A stretch of 33,685 nt of DNA from an uncultured Calothrix sp. (GTDB lineage: Bacteria > Cyanobacteriota > Cyanobacteriia > Cyanobacteriales > Nostocaceae): contig CALJJQ010000055.1 in NCBI GenBank assembly GCA_937973965.1, positions 1 through 33,685 of the forward strand. The letters are read 5' to 3'. The number at the start of each line of letters is the position of its first letter. Within the stretch, counting starts at the first letter, position 1. The notes under the pieces are model-generated. The model saw nothing but the letters and a program-made list of their open reading frames with translations. It did no database searches and was not told the origin of the DNA. Position numbers and translations under genes: made by a program. Shown here in pieces: positions 25,589 through 33,685 of the stretch.

Positions 25589-26029
25589 CTAATACAACCG
25601 TCGTCGTACAGTTAACCAATCTAAACCCTGTTTAATCCAACTGACACATTCAAACTCAGTATCAAACAACTTCGGAGCAGCAATATTATTCAAAGATTCC
25701 GGGGGGTAATGCTGATAAAAATATTTACCATCTTCCTGGAAAATTACCACCAGATGATTATGGTAGGTGTATCTGTATTTAAACCCATCATCAGCAGAGA
25801 CAAAATCAGCAAACTTATCAAGATGCTCCTTGGCGATCGCAATTATATTTTCGATACCACTACCATAAATTCCTGCGGGATTTTCGGTTTTATGCAACGA
25901 ACTGTTACAGCCGATTTCCGCTAACAACTTGTAGGAGTAAATATCGTGTCCGTCAACTTGGTTAAAAATAAAGGGAATGATGAGAAAACCTTTGTAGGCA
26001 ACTGAACTTTCGTAGATAAGCCGACTCAT
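25589..26029 (-). CDS. Hypothetical protein
   Basis: A 146-aa soluble protein from the ATG at 26029, which is preceded by an excellent AGGAGGT ribosome binding site; the 12 in-frame codons further upstream are therefore rejected. No family recognised. Sequence features are a strand-rich first half (SSVAYKGFLIIPFIFNQVDGHDIYSYKLL), a middle helix (IENIIAIAKEHLDKFADFV) and aromatic strands (YRYTYHNHLVVIFQEDGKYFYQHYPP), ending in a basic RRR tail. It is isolated, with no operon partners. Confidence 0.75.
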   Translation of the reverse strand: MSRLIYESSVAYKGFLIIPFIFNQVDGHDIYSYKLLAEIGCNSSLHKTENPAGIYGSGIENIIAIAKEHLDKFADFVSADDGFKYRYTYHNHLVVIFQEDGKYFYQHYPPESLNNIAAPKLFDTEFECVSWIKQGLDWLTVRRRLY

Positions 26030-26571
26030 TCTTACCTCCTTGAATTGCACCGCGAACAATCTCACCCAAATGCAGATTTAACTCCTGGATTTCCCCCTCT
26101 TGTGGTTAGGGCTGAGTAACGGACTGACGTTTTTCCCAATACTCAGTACTTCTAGGCATTTATGGAAAATGCAGGAATTGCATCACAACTTGTAGTGAAG
26201 TGATAATCAATTTTATCTTTTGTCAAATATTTTGGATTCGATTCCCAATCAGCTCGCAAATCAAAAAATACAGACAACCATTGGCAAGGGAAAATGAGTA
26301 CTTAACCTTTTTTCTCGCAAACCCCAAAACATCCAGGGAGTAGTAATTAGAAACAGGCTTATAACTTACTCGCTCAAAGTCTGAATTAAGAACTTTCCCT
26401 GTGCAGTTGAAACTATATTTAAGTATTGATTTTGAACTGATAGACTAGTCTAATTCTCAACTTACCATATCCCGGTGATGAGGGAATGAGGGGTGTAGGG
26501 GCTTACCCACCATAATTTTGTTAAAAACTAGATATGATAGAAAAGTAATAAATCTTAAGAAATATTCATCG
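26030..26571. other. 542-bp divergent intergenic region
   Basis: No gene is seen. The promoters of the hypothetical gene (leftward) and of the transporter (rightward) lie here. The most distinct element is the 12-bp perfect palindrome TAGACTAGTCTA at 26441-26452. The transporter frame is open back to 26518, but 26518-26571 is treated as leader. Confidence 0.5.
26441..26452. promoter_or_regulatory. Perfect 12-bp palindrome, possible repressor operator
   Basis: TAGACTAGTCTA has the size and symmetry of TetR-family operators. It lies 119 bp before the transporter start. No TetR-type gene is in the window, so the assignment is speculative. Confidence 0.3.
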
Positions 26572-27939
26572 ATGCTGGTTTCCTCCTCTAGTTTGTCCAA
26601 GGTCAAAGAATCAGTCAAAGCAAAAATTCTTTTCGGTAACGAACCCAGCGCCGAATTAATGGCGATTCTGACTGTCTACTTTGTCCAAGGTATCTTGGGG
26701 TTGGCGCGTTTAGCCGTCAGCTTCTTCCTCAAAGATGAACTGCTGCTAGGTCCAGCGCAGGTTTCAGCACTTTTGGGGGTTGTGGCTTTACCTTGGATTG
26801 TCAAACCCCTATTTGGTTTTATTTCCGACGGTTTACCCATATTTGGTTATCGTCGTCGTCCCTACTTAATTTTATCCGGGTTGCTAGGAACAGTATCCTG
26901 GATTTGTTTAGCAACAATTGTTCGCAATTCCCTAGCAGCGACAATTGCGATCGCCCTGGGTTCCCTTTCAGTTGCAGTCAGCGATGTGATTGTGGACTCC
27001 CTGGTAGTAGAAAGAGCTAGAGGGGAATCCCAAGCCGATGCGGGTTCACTCCAATCCTTGTGCTGGGGAACTTCTGCCTTGGGAGGATTGATCACTGCTT
27101 ATTTTAGTGGTTTATTGCTGGAGCATTTCACCACTCGCACCGTATTTTTGATTACCGCCACCTTTCCCCTCCTAGTTTCAGGGGTCGCTTGGTTAATAGC
27201 GGAATCACCCATCAAAAAAGAGAATCAGGACAATCCTGCCAATCCAGAATCCATAGATATCAAGCATCAATTAAAACAACTGCGTCAAGCCATCACCCAA
27301 AAATCGATATGGTTACCCACCGCCTTCGTATTCATTTGGCAAGCCACACCTACCGCAGACTCAGCATTTTTCTTTTTCACCACCAACGAACTGCACTTTG
27401 AACCGGAATTTCTGGGGAGAGTACGTTTAATCACCAGTATCGCCTCCCTCATCGGCATCTGGATATTTCAGCGTTTTCTTAAAAGCGTTCCTTTCCGCGT
27501 CATTTTTGGTTGGAGTACAATACTTTCAGCCATATTAGGCATGACCATGCTCCTACTAGTCACCCACACAAACCGAGCATTAGGGATCGACGACCACTGG
27601 TTTAGCATCGGTGACAGCCTAGTCTTAACAGTGATGGGGCAAATAGCCTATATGCCTGTACTAGTATTAGCAGCTCGGCTATGTCCTCCCGGAATCGAAG
27701 CCACCTTTTTTGCCCTACTAATGTCCGTATCCAACCTTGCGGGATTAATTTCCTACGAACTAGGAGCAGGTTTAATGCATCTAATGGGGATCACAGAAAA
27801 TAACTTTACCAACCTCGCACTACTAGTAATCATCACCAACCTCACCACCCTACTACCCCTACCCTTTTTAAACTGGTTACCACCAGCTCAACCCGAACAG
27901 ATCACCGGAAAAATCAATTCTGCGATCAGCGAAGCTTAA
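26572..27939 (+). CDS. Folate-biopterin transporter family (BT1/FBT) membrane protein
   Basis: A 455-aa protein with about 12 TM helices of the major facilitator superfamily. It has the BT1/FBT signatures: VYFVQGILGLARLAVSFFLKDEL, PWIVKPLFGFISDGLPIFGYRRRPYLILSG and the conserved DVIVDSLVVERAR in TM5, followed by GSLQSLCWGTSALGG. Plant and cyanobacterial homologues (Synechocystis slr0642 type) carry folates across the inner envelope or plasma membrane; pteridines are possible substrates. I chose ATG 26572 (MLVSSSSLSK) rather than upstream in-frame codons. The next gene, on the same strand 157 bp on, is a carotenoid oxygenase, with no obvious functional link. Confidence 0.88.
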   Translation: MLVSSSSLSKVKESVKAKILFGNEPSAELMAILTVYFVQGILGLARLAVSFFLKDELLLGPAQVSALLGVVALPWIVKPLFGFISDGLPIFGYRRRPYLILSGLLGTVSWICLATIVRNSLAATIAIALGSLSVAVSDVIVDSLVVERARGESQADAGSLQSLCWGTSALGGLITAYFSGLLLEHFTTRTVFLITATFPLLVSGVAWLIAESPIKKENQDNPANPESIDIKHQLKQLRQAITQKSIWLPTAFVFIWQATPTADSAFFFFTTNELHFEPEFLGRVRLITSIASLIGIWIFQRFLKSVPFRVIFGWSTILSAILGMTMLLLVTHTNRALGIDDHWFSIGDSLVLTVMGQIAYMPVLVLAARLCPPGIEATFFALLMSVSNLAGLISYELGAGLMHLMGITENNFTNLALLVIITNLTTLLPLPFLNWLPPAQPEQITGKINSAISEA

Positions 27940-28096
27940 CGCCAAAGGCTTAACACTCACAACCAGGAGCAACCTTTAATATCCGAATACACATCCGAAC
28001 TGATACTTCAACAACCAGCCACAGAAGTCAGGGAATAGCAAAATATATTTTCAGCGCAACACCACCAAAACCAAACTTAGCCTCAAAAATTCAAAC

Positions 28097-29572
28097 ATGC
28101 GTACATCCGAAAAAACATCTATCAACCACAAAACCTACACCCTCAAAAATTGGCAAGGTGGATATCAATCGTTAAAACAAGAATACGACTATTGGATTGA
28201 AGACATCGAAGGAACAATTCCACCAGAACTAACAGGAACACTATTTAGAAATGGTCCAGGTCTACTAGATATTAACGGACAAAGAATCCATCACCCCTTT
28301 GACGGAGATGGAATGATTAGCAAAATCACCTTTACCGATGGTCGTGTCCATTTTCGCAACCGCTTCGTCCACACAGAAGGATATCTAGCCGAACAAAAAG
28401 CAGGCAAAATTCTCTATCGCGGTGTATTTGGTACACAAAAACCCGGTGGTTGGTTAGCAAATATGTTTGATTTTCAACTCAAAAATATTGCTAACACCAA
28501 CGTCATATACTGGGGAGGCAAACTGCTCGCACTCTGGGAAGCAGCCGAACCCCACCAACTCGATCCCCGTACCCTAGCAACTTTAGGTAAAGAATATTTT
28601 CAGGGAGTACTATCAACTGGTGAAGCATTTGCAGCCCACCCCCATATTGACCCAGCTTGTGTATTTGATCAAGGAAAACCCTGTTTAGTCAATTTTGCCA
28701 TCAAACCAAGGTTAGCCACAACCATCACAATATTTGAAGTGGATACAACAGGCAAAATTATCAGAAAACATGCCCATAGTGTACCCGGTTTTTGTTTTAT
28801 TCACGATTTTGCCATTACCGAGAATTACTGTATATTTTTCCAGAATCCCGTACTATTTAATCCTCTTCCCTTTGTATTGGGAATACGCGGTGCAGGTGAA
28901 TGTGTGAAATTTCAGCCTAACCAACCAACTAAGGCAATTGTGATTTCTCGTCATCCCCAAAAGCAACCAATTCAAACCTTAGAAATCCCATCCGGTTTTG
29001 TTTTCCACCATGCTAATGCATATGAGGATAATGGAGAAATTATTGTTGATTCCATCTGTTATGCCAATCTACCGGAAGTAGAACCAAATAGTGATTTTTT
29101 ACAAACAGACTTTGACACATTACCACCGGGACAACTTTGGCGTTTTCATTTGCATTTAGCAACTAAAACTGTCAAACGGGAATTAATCGAATCCCGTTGT
29201 TGTGAGTTTCCCTGTTTGCATCCTGACAAAGTAGGACGTAATTATCGCTATGTTTACATGGGTGCAGCAGCTCAAAATCAAGGGAATGCACCCCTACAAG
29301 CAATTGTGAAAATTGATTTAACAACTGGTGAAAAATTACTTTGGAGTGCAGCACCCCAAGGATTTACCGGGGAACCCATATTTGTTCCCCGTCCCAGTGG
29401 AGAGGAAGAAGATGACGGTTGGGTACTGGGATTAGTATACGATTCAGAATATCATCGTTCAGATGTGGTAATTTTAAACGCCCAGGATTTAACGTTACAA
29501 GCAAAATTACACCTCCGCCATCATATTCCCTATGGTTTGCACGGTAATTTTGTCAATGAGACGTTTATTTGA
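28097..29572 (+). CDS. Apocarotenoid-15,15'-oxygenase-like carotenoid cleavage enzyme
   Basis: A 491-aa RPE65/carotenoid-oxygenase family protein. The four Fe(II)-binding His are visible: His183 (AAHPHIDP), His236 (FIHDFAI), His304 (FVFHHANAYE) and His482 (YGLHGNF). Length and spacing agree with Synechocystis ACO (490 aa), which splits apocarotenals to retinal and a second aldehyde. FRNGPG and HHPFDGDGM near the N-terminus are family marks. Substrate specificity is an inference from similarity and length; retinal made here would need an opsin or other user not in this window. It is followed by heptamer repeats starting one base after the stop. Confidence 0.93.
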   Translation: MRTSEKTSINHKTYTLKNWQGGYQSLKQEYDYWIEDIEGTIPPELTGTLFRNGPGLLDINGQRIHHPFDGDGMISKITFTDGRVHFRNRFVHTEGYLAEQKAGKILYRGVFGTQKPGGWLANMFDFQLKNIANTNVIYWGGKLLALWEAAEPHQLDPRTLATLGKEYFQGVLSTGEAFAAHPHIDPACVFDQGKPCLVNFAIKPRLATTITIFEVDTTGKIIRKHAHSVPGFCFIHDFAITENYCIFFQNPVLFNPLPFVLGIRGAGECVKFQPNQPTKAIVISRHPQKQPIQTLEIPSGFVFHHANAYEDNGEIIVDSICYANLPEVEPNSDFLQTDFDTLPPGQLWRFHLHLATKTVKRELIESRCCEFPCLHPDKVGRNYRYVYMGAAAQNQGNAPLQAIVKIDLTTGEKLLWSAAPQGFTGEPIFVPRPSGEEEDDGWVLGLVYDSEYHRSDVVILNAQDLTLQAKLHLRHHIPYGLHGNFVNETFI

Positions 29573-29600
29573 TTTGAGATTTGAGATTTTGGATTTTGGA
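29573..29600. repeat. Tandem heptamers directly after a stop codon
   Basis: TTTGAGA twice, then TTTTGGA twice. The TTTTGGA unit is also found at 8292-8305 and, as variants, near 14940. Confidence 0.8.
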
Positions 29601-29618
29601 TTACTCTACTAATATTTA

Positions 29619-29650
29619 GATAAACACTGGGGAACAGACTTCTATACTTT
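29619..29650. repeat. 32-bp direct repeat, copy 1
   Basis: GATAAACACT... to ...CTTCTATACTTT; matches 29816-29847 at 30 of 32 positions. Between the copies lies a near-perfect hairpin GCACCCATGC / GCGTGGGTGC (about 29656-29678). Confidence 0.85.
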
Positions 29651-29815
29651 CCCTCGCACCCATGCTCCGCGTGGGTGCAGAATCTACGAGGTTCCGACTT
29701 CGTGAATGAAGGCAGTAGCTCTCGCTGACTGAGTAACCAACCAGAGCATAGTCACTAGATAAAAGTTCTAACTAATTAATTCTCGGTTTATTTCTGCCAA
29801 CCTGTACTAGTATCA

Positions 29816-29847
29816 GATAAACACTAGGGAGCAGACTTCTATACTTT
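29816..29847. repeat. 32-bp direct repeat, copy 2
   Basis: Second copy, differing at two positions from 29619-29650; the spacing between copies is 197 bp. Similarity continues weakly to the left (TACTAATAT against TACTAGTAT). Confidence 0.85.
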
Positions 29848-30346
29848 GCACAGCAAATAAACCAAGCTTTTACTTCAGCAGAGAGAGCGGGTATAGCACC
29901 CCATCATAACACTTTTTCTGGGCTAGAGCTACAACTACAAACCCCCATGTTTCCCATATTTAATGTGATAGACCACTAGTTAAGAGGGTTTACGAATTTT
30001 ATCCCAATGTATCCTTATTCTTTATTTTTTAATGAGTTAATAAATACATTTAGATACATTTGCTGTCTGAAAAATAAATTATTAAAAATATATTTAGATT
30101 TACATGTAAAAAATAAATAAAACCCGATCTATATTTGAGAATCATAGTGATTAGTAGAAATTGGGAGATTACTACTCTGGAGGTAAAGTAAGCCTTCTGC
30201 TTCAGGAAACGCATATTGGTACATAATCAACAACAACAGAAATATAAAAATACTGAAAAGCCCGTAATTATACTCCAGAATAATTACGCAGAATCATCAT
30301 TTTTTTGTGTAAACGACAACTAGATTCCAATAACATTAACATGCTT
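29848..30346. other. 500-bp AT-rich stretch without a gene
   Basis: The longest ATG frame is 37 codons at 30007-30120, very AT-rich and without a ribosome binding site; I do not call it. The part 30121-30346 is richer in structure and ends in a terminator-like hairpin before the FHA gene, so it could be a leader or a small RNA. Confidence 0.4.
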
Positions 30347-30379
30347 AAATTCTGGGGGGAATACCTCCGAATTTTTTTT
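30347..30379 (+). terminator. Terminator-like hairpin before the FHA gene
   Basis: AAATTC (30347-30352) with GAATTT (30369-30374), and GGGGG with CCTCC inside (one G-T pair), loop AATA region, followed by a run of T. It ends about 25 bp before the start codon at 30404, so it either ends an upstream short transcript or acts as an attenuator. Confidence 0.6.
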
Positions 30380-30403
30380 ATCGAGTCATAAATAGGCAAA
30401 TAA

Positions 30404-30901
30404 ATGTACAAATTTACTCTCGAATGGTTTGAGGAGGGACGTAAGTTTTCACGAACTTTTTCTGCGGGAGACCAGACAAAGCAAAAGGATCAATTTTTGC
30501 TAGGTCGAGATGAAAATCAATGTGATATCGTCTTCAAAGACAGTGCGAAAACAGTTTCTCGTTTACATGCTGCCATTTTTTATGACCCGCAGAAACAACA
30601 ATTGTTAGTAAAAAACCTCACCACCAAACGACCCAATCCGAACCCCGTGATTGTCAATGGAAAAGCGATCGCTCTCGAATCAGTTCCCCTATCCTCCGGA
30701 AACGTCATTAAGTTAGGTCGCATCAGTATTACCCTCACCAATCTGGAATGGACTCAAACCCAGCAAGTGTATGGGGTGAGATGTCGTAATGGACACTTAG
30801 TACCCTACGACTACATCGGGGATTTTTGTCCCCATTGTGGTGTGTCCCTGCAAGGTGAGGGAACCGTAATTATCACTAACCCTAACCAGCTAAACCAGTA
30901 A
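30404..30901 (+). CDS. FHA-domain protein with C-terminal zinc ribbon
   Basis: A 165-aa cytoplasmic protein. The FHA fold spans about residues 10-112: FLLGRD (Arg35), SRLHAAIF (Ser52, Arg53, His55) and the IVNGK turn (Asn85) are the phosphothreonine-contact motifs. A small zinc ribbon follows, VRCRNGHLVPYDYIGDFCPHCG, with Cys127, His131, Cys142 and Cys145 as likely ligands. It presumably reads Ser/Thr kinase signals. It precedes a second FHA gene by 32 bp on the same strand, so the two are probably cotranscribed. Confidence 0.88.
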   Translation: MYKFTLEWFEEGRKFSRTFSAGDQTKQKDQFLLGRDENQCDIVFKDSAKTVSRLHAAIFYDPQKQQLLVKNLTTKRPNPNPVIVNGKAIALESVPLSSGNVIKLGRISITLTNLEWTQTQQVYGVRCRNGHLVPYDYIGDFCPHCGVSLQGEGTVIITNPNQLNQ

Positions 30902-30933
30902 AACATTAATATTTGTCGCCAAATTACATAACT

Positions 30934-32994
30934 ATGGAAATCAGATTGACTTGGCAAGATTCGGTGAGTCAAGAGGAACAGCAACAGGATTATGCTCTAC
31001 CCTTGGCTATTGGTCGAGACATAGGACGGATACCCGACACCTACAACAACCAACCACTGACTAAAGTTGTGTTTCCCCACAAACAAGTCTCTGGTCATCA
31101 TGCGTTGATTTACCTAGATGATCAGCAAGTTGTTCTGGAAGATATCAGCACCAACGGAACAAAAATCAACGGAGAACTATATAAACAAACAAGCCATGTC
31201 CTCAATAATGGGGATGTGTTACAAATCGGTTCGTTTGTAATTACCGTCACCCTGTTCACATCCCCCGCAGGTACGGAGGTCATTATTGATGAAGGAACTC
31301 AGGTAATCATCGAACCACAAGACCAACCAGGTAAAGCTAACGAAAGCGATGACACCGCAGTTCACTTTTCCCCTGGTGTTTCCGACTCTTCTGAAGGAGA
31401 CTCCACCATTTACTTCCACCCCGAAAACGATGAACCATCAGCACAACCCTTCACTCCAGAACCCCTAATGACTCCTTTTCCTCCACCAGAGTTTATGAAA
31501 GCGCAACTGGTGGATGTGCAATCCCTGTATGCAACCGGGAACCGAGTCGAAGAAAAGGATTATTTGGCTTTAGGTGGTGGGATGGGAAGTTTCGTCTGGG
31601 TGGACTACCTACGCATTTATGGAGTCAAAGCCGATCATATCGCCGTTCTCGGTTTAGAACAAAAACCCTACGGTCGCTACCAACGTCTCTGTCAAAATTC
31701 TCAAATTTCTCCCTACGAGAGATTGCGTTCCGGTTCCGATTCCTGTCCAGATAATATTTGGGGTTGGCCAGGTTATGCGTGGCGGGAAGCTTGGCGAGAA
31801 ATTGGTTCCGGTCAAATTATTTCTGCTTGTAAACACCTATGGCAAGTATTTGCTGAACCTGTATTTGCTGATACCTATACTCCTAAATCCGGTAAAGTAT
31901 TTGAATCTGTAGACAGGGAAGCAGCACGGATTGGTTGGTCATCCATGCTCCGATATGGACGAATTCGTGCCATCCGTAAAACCAACGATGGTCGCTATGC
32001 AGTAGCCTATTCCATCCCCGGAGAAACCAAACGTACCCACGGATTCATGGTAGGGCGCTATGTACAAATTGCGACAGGTTATCCCGCGATTCGATTTTTA
32101 CCCGACCTGCAAAAATATCGCCAAGAAACCGGAGATTATCAATCCGTAGTCAATGCCTACGAAAAACACGACCACGTTTACGAACAACTGGAACAACGGG
32201 GTGGAACCGTAATTTTACGGGGTCGAGGAATTGTCGCTTCACGAATTCTCCAGAGACTATGGGAAGCTAGACGCAAAAACCCCAAAATCATGGTTATTCA
32301 CCTGACACGTAAACCGGTTTTAGAGGGTTACAAATATGGCCCAGCTAGACGTAAAGTTGAGAACCACTGGGAATTCCAGCCCTATAATTGGCCAAAAGGA
32401 ACCTGGGGTGGAGACATGCGAGCAAAACTCGAAGCTTCTTCCCCCCAGCAACGCTACGAATTACTGAAGCAATGGGGAGGAACCACCACCGCAGACCGTT
32501 CAGATTGGCGCAGAATTGTTCAGGAAGGTTTAGATCAGGGGTGGTACAAAGTTGAATTTGGTCAAGTTGAAAAGGTAGAACGCACTGCTGAAGGAAAACC
32601 CGAATCGTGGTTGAAAACGGACAGAGGAGTCCTCAAGGTAGAAGCGGATTTCATCATTGATTCCACAGGTTTGGAAGCAAAACCCAAGGATAATCCCCTG
32701 TTTGCTGACCTAATTGACCACTACGGAATAGCCCTTTCTCCCTACGGTGGATTAAACGTCGCTAATGACTTTGAAATCCGGGAAATGCGCAATCAAAAAG
32801 GCAGAATTTATGCCAGTGGTATTTTGACCTTGGGTGGACCCTATGCGGCAATTGATACCTTCCTCGGATTACAATACGCAGCCCAAAGAACAGCCGATGG
32901 TTTAGTCGCAGCAAGAGCATCGGGAATTCGTTATTTAGATGGTTTTGGTTCACTGTGGCAATGGATTAAATGGGCTGCAAATAGGGAACCTTGA
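30934..32994 (+). CDS. FHA domain fused to an FAD/NAD(P)-dependent oxidoreductase
   Basis: A 686-aa protein from the ATG at 30934. Residues about 20-105 are a canonical FHA domain (LAIGRD, Ser53/His55-His56 in VSGHHALIY, STNGT at 72-76). An acidic, Pro-rich linker (about 115-185) follows. The rest is flavoprotein: a dinucleotide-binding YLALGGGMGSFVWVDYLRIYG (200-220, GGGMGS in place of GxGxxG), a second Rossmann-like strand TVILRGRGIVASRI, and DFIIDSTGLE plus GGPYAAIDTFLGLQYAAQRTADG near the end, as in FAD-binding monooxygenase/reductase families. Substrate is unknown. The fusion suggests that phosphorylated partners control or recruit a redox enzyme; that is inference. Confidence 0.82.
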   Translation: MEIRLTWQDSVSQEEQQQDYALPLAIGRDIGRIPDTYNNQPLTKVVFPHKQVSGHHALIYLDDQQVVLEDISTNGTKINGELYKQTSHVLNNGDVLQIGSFVITVTLFTSPAGTEVIIDEGTQVIIEPQDQPGKANESDDTAVHFSPGVSDSSEGDSTIYFHPENDEPSAQPFTPEPLMTPFPPPEFMKAQLVDVQSLYATGNRVEEKDYLALGGGMGSFVWVDYLRIYGVKADHIAVLGLEQKPYGRYQRLCQNSQISPYERLRSGSDSCPDNIWGWPGYAWREAWREIGSGQIISACKHLWQVFAEPVFADTYTPKSGKVFESVDREAARIGWSSMLRYGRIRAIRKTNDGRYAVAYSIPGETKRTHGFMVGRYVQIATGYPAIRFLPDLQKYRQETGDYQSVVNAYEKHDHVYEQLEQRGGTVILRGRGIVASRILQRLWEARRKNPKIMVIHLTRKPVLEGYKYGPARRKVENHWEFQPYNWPKGTWGGDMRAKLEASSPQQRYELLKQWGGTTTADRSDWRRIVQEGLDQGWYKVEFGQVEKVERTAEGKPESWLKTDRGVLKVEADFIIDSTGLEAKPKDNPLFADLIDHYGIALSPYGGLNVANDFEIREMRNQKGRIYASGILTLGGPYAAIDTFLGLQYAAQRTADGLVAARASGIRYLDGFGSLWQWIKWAANREP

Positions 32995-33002
32995 ATATAG
33001 GA

Positions 33003-33030
33003 GTAGAGACGTAACATGTTACGTCTCTAC
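33003..33030. repeat. 28-bp perfect palindrome
   Basis: GTAGAGACGTAACA (33003-33016) followed directly by its reverse complement to 33030. It is the longest perfect member of the dispersed palindrome family, lying 9 bp after the flavoprotein stop. Another TGTTACGT follows at once (to about 33039). Confidence 0.9.
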
Positions 33031-33073
33031 ATGTTACGTTTTACATATTTTTGAAACAATTACTCAATTCACT

Positions 33074-33523
33074 ATGACACCAACATTAATTGGACGCTGG
33101 CAATCGCGAATATTTCTGTTAGCAACGATAGGCGTTTTAGTTAGTTTGCCCTTTGCTTTAATCGATGGAATTAAGAATTTCCATGCCGTTTATTTCTGGG
33201 TATTATTATACGTTGGTATATTTGGAGTAGCTTGGGATATTCTCTATACCTACCTGCAAAAATTTCTCTGGGACCACGATTGGCCAGGTGCAATTCAGTT
33301 AATTACAGCAATTTTTGAAGCTATATTTTTAGCTATCATGATTCACTATGTGGGTTTACCCCATATTCCTAGAAATAGCTTTAATTGGGTTAACTACGCG
33401 ATTCATTATAGTGTGGTTTGGATATTTGTTTATGCAGCTTCCTGGATAGTAATGCGACTTCTTTTCCCCCGCGCTCGCTATCGTGGTGGTGCTTGGATTG
33501 GGAAATGGCCAAAGGTTAGTTAG
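33074..33523 (+). CDS. Small integral membrane protein
   Basis: A 149-aa protein with four hydrophobic helices (about residues 10-30, 38-58, 68-92 and 108-130) and a basic Arg-rich C-terminus (RARYRGG). I chose the ATG at 33074 (MTPTLIGRW); the frame is open further upstream, but that part runs through the palindrome and the end of the flavoprotein gene. No family recognised. It follows the two FHA genes on the same strand, separated by the palindrome, so co-function is possible but unproven. The last 160 bp of the window hold no gene I can support. Confidence 0.7.
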   Translation: MTPTLIGRWQSRIFLLATIGVLVSLPFALIDGIKNFHAVYFWVLLYVGIFGVAWDILYTYLQKFLWDHDWPGAIQLITAIFEAIFLAIMIHYVGLPHIPRNSFNWVNYAIHYSVVWIFVYAASWIVMRLLFPRARYRGGAWIGKWPKVS

Positions 33524-33685
33524 GTATTGCTGGGGTAATTATATATCTCTCCAATTTCTCAAATTTATAGCCCGAATTATCCAGATGATTTTATCAAGGG
33601 GTGCATCTTTTATCAACAAGAGAAATTTGATACTTGAAATCATCCATAATACATGCCAGATAAAATTTCAAATTACGGTTTTTTA

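Noticed and set aside
30007-30120. 37-codon AT-rich ORF
   Set aside because: Composition is that of the surrounding AT-rich DNA and there is no RBS.

Overview
The window is cyanobacterial chromosome, most likely from a filamentous (Nostocales-type) strain. The evidence is the frequent HIP1 octamer GCGATCGC, tandem heptamer repeats such as GGGAGTA and TTTTGGA between genes, a cyanobacterial NdhD, a phylloquinone-pathway thioesterase, an apocarotenoid oxygenase and a PirA-type PII-interacting peptide. Codon use and intergenic style look uniform. I see no integrase, transposase, prophage, CRISPR array, tRNA or rRNA.

Layout. 1-5080: thrB and dprA (convergent), two tandem secreted beta-strand-rich paralogues each followed by a terminator, and a DUF1295/ICMT-like membrane protein. 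5085-9945: an orphan RND efflux pump, an orphan AtzG-like (DUF4089) small protein, an SH3-domain protein and a YciH/eIF1-type factor. 10082-12623: a GT4 glycosyltransferase converging on a DUF815 AAA+ ATPase, with a bidirectional terminator inside the overlap. 13670-16877: an APH-fold kinase-like protein, a HopA1-family protein and a DHNA-CoA thioesterase. 16907-20393: a decayed SH3 gene, a LysM/M23 endopeptidase, a Cys-rich small protein and a coupled pair of hypothetical genes. 20681-24283: ndhD, a DCC/DUF393 protein, a SAM hydrolase, and pirA behind an NtcA-type site. 24531-26029: a phnC/phnE wreck and a hypothetical gene. 26572-29572: a folate-biopterin-type transporter and an apocarotenoid oxygenase. 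30404-33523: an FHA/zinc-ribbon protein, an FHA-flavoprotein fusion and a small membrane protein.

The most interesting part is 13670-16334. An APH-fold protein followed by a HopA1-family protein is the same pairing that installs dehydroamino acids in class V lanthipeptides (LxmK/LxmY type) and is present in thioamitide clusters (TvaC/TvaD type). Here it sits among housekeeping genes with no obvious precursor peptide, so it may be an orphan or in-trans Ser/Thr dehydration module. Second is the FHA cluster at 30404-33523, where a phosphothreonine-binding domain is fused to an FAD/NAD(P)-type oxidoreductase. Third is pirA behind a perfect GTAN8TAC box.

Genome decay is visible in two places: an SH3 gene with two frameshifts (16907-17214), and a phosphonate-type ABC transporter reduced by deletion to the middle of PhnC joined to the end of PhnE (24531-25380). 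Small dispersed palindromes ending in GTCTCTAC recur in at least eight intergenic sites.
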